From Clitopilus passeckerianus (Eukaryota > Basidiomycota > Agaricomycetes > Agaricales > Entolomataceae), in contig CALYLX010000061.1 of the NCBI GenBank assembly GCA_944990035.1, positions 1-64,000 of the forward strand: 64,000 nucleotides of DNA, written 5' to 3'. Positions within the stretch are counted from its first letter, which is position 1. The number at the start of each line of letters is the position of its first letter. Below the pieces are notes generated by a model that was not told where the DNA came from, did not search any database, and saw only the letters and a list, made by a program, of their open reading frames with translations. Made by a program: the position numbers and the translations under genes. Below are positions 57,192 through 64,000 of the stretch, one piece after another.

Positions 57192-59129
57192 CTATGTAGA
57201 ACTCAAAGCCTGGTTGGACATGATCTGGTCGAAGATCTGCAGAGCAGCCTGCCCCGTGGCCAAAGTGCCATACTAGAAGCTTTTGAGTACGATGAAGCTG
57301 AGGAAACCAGAAACATTTCTTACCTTATACGCAGGAACCTCATGGCCAGCACCGTAGACGCGGATATAAGAGAATGTTCCAGCTTGCTTGTATTGGCCAG
57401 TTGATTGGCCAGCGACCTTGTAGGTGGTCCACGCTTGTTGTGCATACTGAGATGAGAATTGGGTCTGCAGGGCGTCGACCATAGCTTCGACGCCATTGAA
57501 GTTGAGAATATAATCCTGAGCAACGGGGCACCATAAGCAAGCAGCCAGCACACAGAATAGCCAACTTACAGCATCTCCGTCGAAAACGAGGGTCCTCACG
57601 CCAGCATTGATAACGGTTTCGAGATTCGGCCTTGAGTTCCTCATCCAGTCGCCTGATGGCATATCCAGTGAGCATAGACGATTCGTGAGCAGACCTCAAT
57701 ACTAACCAGTTGAGGCGAAATTGCTGTACACATTGTTGTTCGTCTCTTTCCAACTGACTTCGGCACCAATCTTGGTGCGTACAGACGACAACCAGCTGGA
57801 GAAGTCGGGTGGGTATGGGTCAGGGTTTTTGGCGCGAACATCGTAAACCTGAAGAGCCATGGTAAGACAGAGTAGAGAAAACCACAGAAGTCCACATACG
57901 TCGTAGTTTCCGGCCAGAGGAGACAAGATATTGCTGTTGCAGTAGCTTTGAGCAGATGAGCAAACCGAGTTGGATCCGCCATTGTAGCAGTTTGTGATCT
58001 GTGCCTTGCAACCACCAGAACGTGTCCAGGAGTTGTTGGCGCTGGAGATTGTGGAGGCAGAAACCAAGGCGTGGTAGGGGTTGCTGCCAGCATAGGCAAT
58101 GTAACCAGGATATTGGACAAGTGGGTCCTTTTGAAGTACGATCAGAAGCAGGTTCATTAGATGAGGAAAGAAAGCTTACAGTGAGACCGTTGCCAATAGC
58201 GAGAACCTTGAGATTGAGAGGAAGCCCAGAGACGGTGCCGGCAGCAATGGCAGCGTTTTGGGAGAGGAAGTAGCTTTGAAGCAAATTAGACAATCATGCC
58301 AGTATGAAAAGAGGGAAACCTACGCAGCGAAAGTTGGTCCATAGTGGCCACCGTATCTGTTTCATCACGCTGATCAGAAGCAGATCTAATATGAACTTTG
58401 GAGAGATAACGCACGATTCAGTCCAGATGGCAAGATTCCTGCCCTGGAATTTGGTGAACCTCGAGTCCTTTAGCCAGATTTGCAAGAACTTCCAGACATC
58501 AGAAGCAGCTTGTTGGGAGGTGCCGACGCTGAGGGTTCCGTGCGAGAACCCAACGCCGACTGGCTGGTCGATGTAGAGGACGTTTGCGTTGGTGTTCCAG
58601 GAGTAAGGGTTGAGAGCGACTGTTGAGCTGTCGTTCTTGATTCTGCAGGGGCCGTTCTCTTGAATGAGTCCGATCATGGAGGAGCTACCAGGCTGTCATG
58701 TTGCATGAATTCAGAGTGCGTTAAGACAAACACTTTGAAATGTACTTACACCTCCATTAAACCAGAGAGAAAGAGGGGCAGTGTCTGGGTTATTTCTAGC
58801 GGCGAAGAACCAGAAGAAGATGCTTTGGCTCGAAGTTAGGTCGCCGTATCCTGAGGCTTGGTACACGCCAGGAGTTGTTTCTGAAGGATATCTTATCAGT
58901 CTCGATTACAAAAAGGAGAGCATAGACACTGACCACAGACACCTGAGTTCTCTGTGACGCGGAGAGCTCCTGGAGTAGTGGCGGCACTCTTGAGGACTTG
59001 AGGCTGGATCTTAGCCTGACCGATGTCTCTGGGTACCCCACCAATGACCCCGTCAACCACAGGGAACTGACGAGCCAGCACGGCCAGCGGAAGGCTGACG
59101 AGAGCGAGCAGCCTCGTAGAAGAGAACAT
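57192..59129 (-). CDS. Serine carboxypeptidase (peptidase S10), secreted, copy B
   Basis: Paralogue of the gene at 38653-40945 with the same intron layout. ATG 59127-59129 begins a signal peptide ([13 protein letters not shown]). Exons carry [63 protein letters not shown], the nucleophile region [14 protein letters not shown] (intron splits the Ser codon), the disulfide-rich [17 protein letters not shown], the catalytic Asp in [12 protein letters not shown] and the His in [10 protein letters not shown]. The last exon ends SNQALSST before TAG 57192-57194. It has no hydrophobic C-terminal tail, so it should be fully secreted, unlike copy A. The full Ser-Asp-His triad is present and the frame is intact. 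Confidence 0.9.
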
Positions 59130-60003
59130 GATGGATCTCGTTGTAGACCGTCAGCCTCGTTCGCTCCAATTTATCATTGTTGAGAAGCCGTGACGGAAGG
59201 TGCTTATCTCCCTGGAAGCAGTCCGGGTACAACACATCCATCTCTTCCGCTGGCAGAAGTCAACTTCCATGCGGTTGTCGATACTCGCTGAATGCAGAAA
59301 GTGAGTTGATGGCTGATAGAAGATATTTTTAAATTGCATACCTTGTGGTAACATCCATTACGACGATCTCCACTGCTTCCGCATGATGCAATGAACATAT
59401 GGATTACCTACGCGGTACTCGACACGACTGCTGCAGTACTGCTGTGGCCGCCTCCTCGTCTTGACTTCTCGCCGACGGAACATAAGTGATCTGGTTCGAT
59501 AGCTGTCAAGCCCGCGTCAAGGCCGCCAATCCATGCTTGAGGATCAGTCAGCTGATGATTCCGAAGTCACCGACAAGGCTCGAAGCTCGAAGAACGCAAT
59601 AGTGGCGAGAGATAACGGCTGCGTATGACATATCTTATCCATCTCCGTTCCAATCGAGTTCAAGGGTGTGCTTATGGTCACCAAATGTGTCGCAGCAGGC
59701 ATGAGGTATTGGTGAGGTGGTATGAATCAAAGGGCCAAATTGACTACGCCGCTGTTATTGGGCTCATATGGTCGAGAAGTCAACTAGCGGCAAATTGTTT
59801 CCCTCAGGAAGGCCTTCAGTAAACTGGGCAAGATTCAAGAACGCGACAGGCAGTAAGGACATGAATGCGGTTGTCACGGACAACTCGGACCGCAGTTAAA
59901 TTTGAGCGTGTATTTGGTCCTCCCCGTGTTGCCAAATACACCGTATAGCCACATGCGTCAATTGCTTGACGGAAAGTTTTCTATTTCGAGATCGGTCGCC
60001 AGT
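59130..60003. other. Intergenic, divergent promoter region
   Basis: Lies between carboxypeptidase B (- strand) and the CCDC137-like gene (+ strand). No gene supported. Confidence 0.45.
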
Positions 60004-60867
60004 ATGCCTCATAAACGAGCAAAGAAGTCTGTAAGAGACACCACGAAGAAACAGCAGTGAGCAAGGTCTTTTCTATACTACTCTCACGACTTAAATATTC
60101 GCGTTCAAGAGGCAATGATCTGGCTCCTGTGAAGCAACACTCGCTCAGCGATGAACCTATACCAAAATCTGCTGCTCGCATCCTGAATGCCGCAAAGATC
60201 AGGCAGGACTACAACGAGAGGAAAAGGAAGGGCGAAGATGCCAAGCAACCGGAAGGAAAACGAAGAAAACTCGAGGATGGAACGAGGAAGGTTAACCAGG
60301 GTTTGACCATCAAACCTGGAGAATCGATCCAGCATTTCTACAGGTGTGCTCGTCCTCCTTTTTACTTATCCCTGCCACTCACCTTGAGAATGTAGGCGTG
60401 TAGAGGACGATATGCGACCAATGGTCAAGGCAGCCGTGCAAACCGGAAATGCGACTGTCCGGAGTGCAAAGAAGCAACAGATTCTGGCTCAAGGGGCGAA
60501 AAAATGGAGTAAAGACAAAGCTTCAGAAGAGGAGGAGGAGGGTGCATCTTCGCGTAAATATCGCGCACCGAGGAATGAGGAGGAGAAATCTTCGACCTCT
60601 CAGAAAGAGGTCAAGGACTTTGCGAAACACTCTTCATCAGCTCCCCGACGACTCAACGACGTTGTTCAAGCACCACCCGAGCTAAAGAAACTCCCTCGAG
60701 GCGCTGCTAAACTCACAGCATCCACCAAGTCAAAGAAATCTGATGTCTTGTCCATGGCGCAGAAACAGATGATGGAGGTGGAGAGGGAGCGGGCTATCGC
60801 TCGATACCGAGAGCTGAAGGAAAGCAAGCGGAAAGAGATGCCTCAAGGGTCCTCCGCTGCAAGCTGA
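60004..60867 (+). CDS. CCDC137-like ribosome-biogenesis protein
   Basis: Three exons: 60004-60056 (MPHKRAKKSVRDTTKKQ), about 60111-60341, and about 60396-60867. The protein is strongly basic and charged throughout. Landmarks are KPGESIQHFYRRVEDDMRP across the second intron, LNDVVQAPPELKKLPRGA and the C-terminal VLSMAQKQMMEVERERAIAR with YRELK. These fit the fungal relatives of CCDC137, a nucleolar protein linked in animals to ribosome biogenesis. The acidic EEEEEG patch in the middle and the coiled C-terminus also fit. Splice sites are GT-AG and frames join without breaks. Identification is by motif memory, so moderately sure. Confidence 0.75.
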
Positions 60868-62261
60868 AGGCCCAATTCGTTTTTGGAACCTCATAGCCTC
60901 CATTCTTATCGCTCTAGGATTGTAACGAGTATTGTGTACTGTGTGTACTCTTCATAATGATTTCGCGTTGTATTCTTAGTTTTTCTTGTTTTAGGTTCTC
61001 TCCGTTCTTAATGCATCAAATATCAAGCATTGCTTGCTTGTTCGTGGGGGATGTCTCCATATTTTATATGTGGCGCACCACACACGAAAAGGTGTGTGAA
61101 CGGTGCAGTTGAGATCCAACCACCCGACCGACCGAAACGGAGCATGAACGGATCCTAGCCTTCAGCCAAGTCATGCGTACATCCGATAACCTCGAGAAAC
61201 GGCTGGAAAGCACAGTAAAGCATCTACCGAAGGTTTGAATATTCCTGAGAGTCCATATTCATCGGGAATTGACCCTGTCGATAGATTGGTCGTGGTGGCG
61301 TACTTAGTCATCACTATGACTTGGATCTACGTGTTCCTAGCTCTTTGGCTGGTTCGGGGCCGCCTTTTACTGCACTCCCTTCCCGCCCACTTGTCGTCCT
61401 GTGTAGCTTGTCAAGAACATGCTGTGTAACCTGCGCAGGGCGGGTTCTATCCATTTGGTAGGGGTACAATGATCTCATCAAATAATTACACAAACTCACC
61501 GCTTTGGGAAGGCGTTGCTCTTTGCTACCTGCGCCCATCTGGCAGCGACATATTGTGACATCCTCAATCAAACATATGTCCAGAAGAGAATCCCCAAGCT
61601 TGACGTCCACCCGGATGTCTACTTCTTTGTGCCACTTCCTCGAGGACTTTATCATACTACTATCATTTCTGTCTAGACGAACGCTCTCAAAATCAGCGAC
61701 CAGTCCACCGTCTCCAGCGTCAAATGTATCGTCTGATTTGTGGTGGCGTACAATCATCTGCATCCACTATTGGCCCCATACCCTTCGGGGGGAAACACCA
61801 AATTAAACTCCTTGGAGGCAAAGGGTCACCCTGCCCTGCCAATCCCCTCCGCCAAGTTAGGCAGTATATGCGACTCCGTAGGCACTGGCGCGCAATCCAC
61901 CACCAAATATGGCAGGTTACCAGGCTAAGCCCTGCTCGCACACAGGCGGCAGTGCTTTGTACATGACTGTGAACTTGTGAAATGCCAATGGTCTGCGGAT
62001 CAACGATATCATTTCCCCTTTCATTCAACTTGGCAGATCGCTTGCCTGTCAAGAGCCTGCCTTCCGCTATTGACGGCAGTGCATGCATCCATCATTAGGC
62101 CTTGTTAGATAGATGTCCACCGTCTACGAGTCATGTCAACGGCACATATAAATCCATGCCTGCCTTGGACAGATGCATAGCTCCCTCGCTACCCACCCTC
62201 ACATATATCTGGCTTCTCTCCAAACGGGGGCTAAGCATATTACTCGACATCCCCCATCATC
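60868..62261. other. Intergenic, no clear gene
   Basis: A - strand frame near 61500-61700 reads RKWHKEVDIRVDVKLGDSLL and continues with DICLIEDVTICRCQ, which looks somewhat protein-like, but I find no start, partner exons or family. TATA-like ATATAAA lies at about 62146, some 115 bases before the next gene. Confidence 0.35.
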
Positions 62262-64000
62262 ATGTCAACCTCCACCGAAGAGAAGCTCAACCCTCCCGCT
62301 CAAATAACAAACCAGCTCAGCGTCTCAAGTAGCGTTGGAGCCACTCTCGGTGTCCCAGCCCATCCCATATCTTCAAGAACCCTTACCCAGTCCTCCATAA
62401 CCCTTCCAGCTCCTTCAACAGAACAAGATTCCGATATCACCGAGAAGGGAAAGGTCCCTGTAGAACACGAGTTGAAGGAGTGGAGTTTCAAGGGAAATTT
62501 AACAGTTATTGGAGCTTCCCTGGCCTTGTTCTTCTCATTTGGTCATATGAACGCGTTCGGCACGTATCAGGCATGGTACGCTGAGAATCAGCTTAGCCAC
62601 TTGCCACCCTCCACGATCTCTTGGATTGGTGGACTTCAGATCTGGACCTTCTTTTTCTCTGTAGGTTCACCCTGCACTTCTTTCTTGCTTATCACTGACA
62701 GTGATATCGTGATATAGGGCGGTTTCATTGGTCGCTTGTATGACAAGTTTGGCCCTAGGTGGCTCATGCTTGCGGGAACCATCGTACATGTCTTCGCGAT
62801 CATGATGACCAGTATCTGCAAGTCATACTGGGAATACGTATTGGCGCAAGGACTCCTGTTCGGCCTGGGTGTTGGGCTTCTGTAAGTTCATTAATCTACG
62901 TGACGGAGGAACAGAAGTTCTAATCGGCTTTGGTTAGCTTTTACCCTTCGTTATCAAGCATAGCTACGTACTTCGGAAAGTATCGTGCTACAGCCACAGG
63001 TGTCGCGATGGCAGGATCTAGTGCTGGTAAGAACATGTCACATTATCTTCCACTTTTCTGTTAACTCACATTATTGCAGGTGGCGTAGTGTTCCCCATCC
63101 TCCTTCAGCGGCTCTTTGTGCGAGTGGGGTTTGGCTGGAGTGTTCGCATTGCGGGGTTTATGGCGCTCGCCGGATGCTTGACATCAGTCCTGCTCGTGTC
63201 ACAACGTCCAACACCGAAGAAGGCAGCAGCTCCCAACCTATCACTCGGCACCTTCACCGACATGCGATACATCCTCTTGACGGTCGGCAGCGGACTGGTA
63301 GCTTTCGGTACGTCTTAGTTCAACACGTTACCTTGTAACAAGATCTGATTTTCTCGGTCTAGGTTTCTTCATCCCGTTCTTCTACATTGAATCCTACTCC
63401 CTCACTCTCTCTATCCCCTCCTCACAAACATTCTACGTCCTAGCCGTCCTCAACGCAGGCAGCATCCTCGGACGCATCGCCCCAGCCTACATCTCCGACC
63501 TCCTAGGCAGGTTCAACACCATCATCCCCTCCGCCTTCCTCGCAGGTGTCTCCTGCCTCCTTTTCTGGATGTTCACCAAAACGTTCGTGGCAGTGATGTT
63601 GTTCGCTGTGGTGTATGGGTTCCTCTCCGGGGCGTTCATCAGTGTGATCACGCCTTGTGTGATGCAGATCTCGGAAGTGGAGAGTATTGGGATTAGGATT
63701 GGGGTGTTGTACAGTTTCATTTCGTTCCCGTGAGTGTTCTCCTTACTTCCAAAACGTTGCGAAATGCCTGGCAGCTGCAGTTGATGGTCATTCATCAAGC
63801 CCGATGACAAGGTCGTACGACGGTGATAACCCCCTACCTGTCGTTCGACTTCCCCTGTCAATCACCATCCATTCAGATCTCAGTGGTACCTGTGCTAACC
63901 ACTCTTCCTCCACAGGGCACTCCTCGGCGGTCCAATTGCAGGCTTCCTTCTCTCCCGAGCAAACGGCAACTTCGTTGGGTTGATATGCTTCGCAGGAGCC
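62262..64000 (+). CDS. MFS monocarboxylate transporter-like protein (3' truncated by window)
   Basis: Starts at ATG 62262. A polar N-terminal region of about 70 residues (Ser/Thr/Pro-rich) precedes the first helix (LTVIGASLALFFSFGHMNAF). Then come TYQAWYAENQLSHLPPSTISW, IGGLQIWTFFFS, GGFIGRLYDKFGPRWLMLAG, QGLLFGLGVGLL, FYPSLSSIATYFGKYRATAT, GVAMAGSSAG-GVVFPILLQR, a central loop, YVLAVLNAGSILGRIAPAYI and ISVITPCVMQISEVESIGIR. The intact frame continues into ALLGGPIAGFLLS at the window edge. The layout fits fungal MCT-like MFS proteins (MCH family), which carry monocarboxylates or riboflavin; the substrate is unknown. The C-terminus lies outside the window. Confidence 0.88.

Overview
The window reads as nuclear DNA of a filamentous basidiomycete, most likely an Agaricomycete. 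Genes are dense, lie on both strands, and are cut by many introns of about 45-70 bases with GT-AG ends. Several protein families that look specific to mushroom-forming fungi occur in multiple copies. A short peptide gene ending in a CaaX box at 44.9 kb looks like a basidiomycete mating-pheromone precursor. No rRNA, tRNA, CRISPR array or intact transposon was recognised.

Left third (0-27 kb). Three related F-box-like gene copies (0-4.7 kb, + strand) are broken, and a dispersed repeat of about 790 bp lies between the second and third. Then come three tandem 4-coumarate:CoA-ligase-like acyl-CoA ligases (4.8-14.4 kb, - strand). Two end in peroxisomal targeting tripeptides (AKL, SKL) and the third in PRL. 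They are followed by a multi-exon gene ending in SRL that may be the peroxin Pex8 (14.9-17.8 kb). Next, on the + strand, are two copies of an uncharacterised basidiomycete domain. One appears fused to a long ankyrin-repeat array (18.6-23.6 kb); the other has a short proline/serine-rich tail (25.0-26.9 kb). Many gene models here need one extra base to stay in frame, usually in a short G or C run.

Middle (27-48 kb). A four-helix membrane protein (27.2 kb) has two paralogues at 41.7 and 43.3 kb. Between them are an apparently complete chitin synthase (28.8-32.1 kb), a broken cytochrome P450 (32.5-34.7 kb), a six- or seven-helix membrane protein with a 7-nt microexon (36.1-37.5 kb) and a secreted S10 serine carboxypeptidase (38.7-40.9 kb). 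The candidate pheromone gene follows at 44.8-45.0 kb. The second, inverted copy of the dispersed repeat is at 46.4-47.2 kb.

Right quarter (48-64 kb). This holds an apparently complete P450 resembling benzoate 4-monooxygenases (49.0-51.2 kb), an MFS transporter (51.9-53.7 kb), an F-box pseudogene (54.8-55.5 kb), a nuclear-looking unknown protein (55.9-56.9 kb), a second S10 carboxypeptidase (57.2-59.1 kb), a CCDC137-like ribosome-biogenesis protein (60.0-60.9 kb) and the 5' part of a monocarboxylate-transporter-like MFS gene that runs off the window.

Functional themes, by inference: peroxisomal activation of aromatic or fatty acids (the ligases and the Pex8-like gene), aromatic oxidation (the P450), cell-wall growth (chitin synthase), secreted proteolysis (the two carboxypeptidases) and mating or signalling (the pheromone). 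Intron positions come from reading splice signals and paralogue alignment by eye and are approximate.
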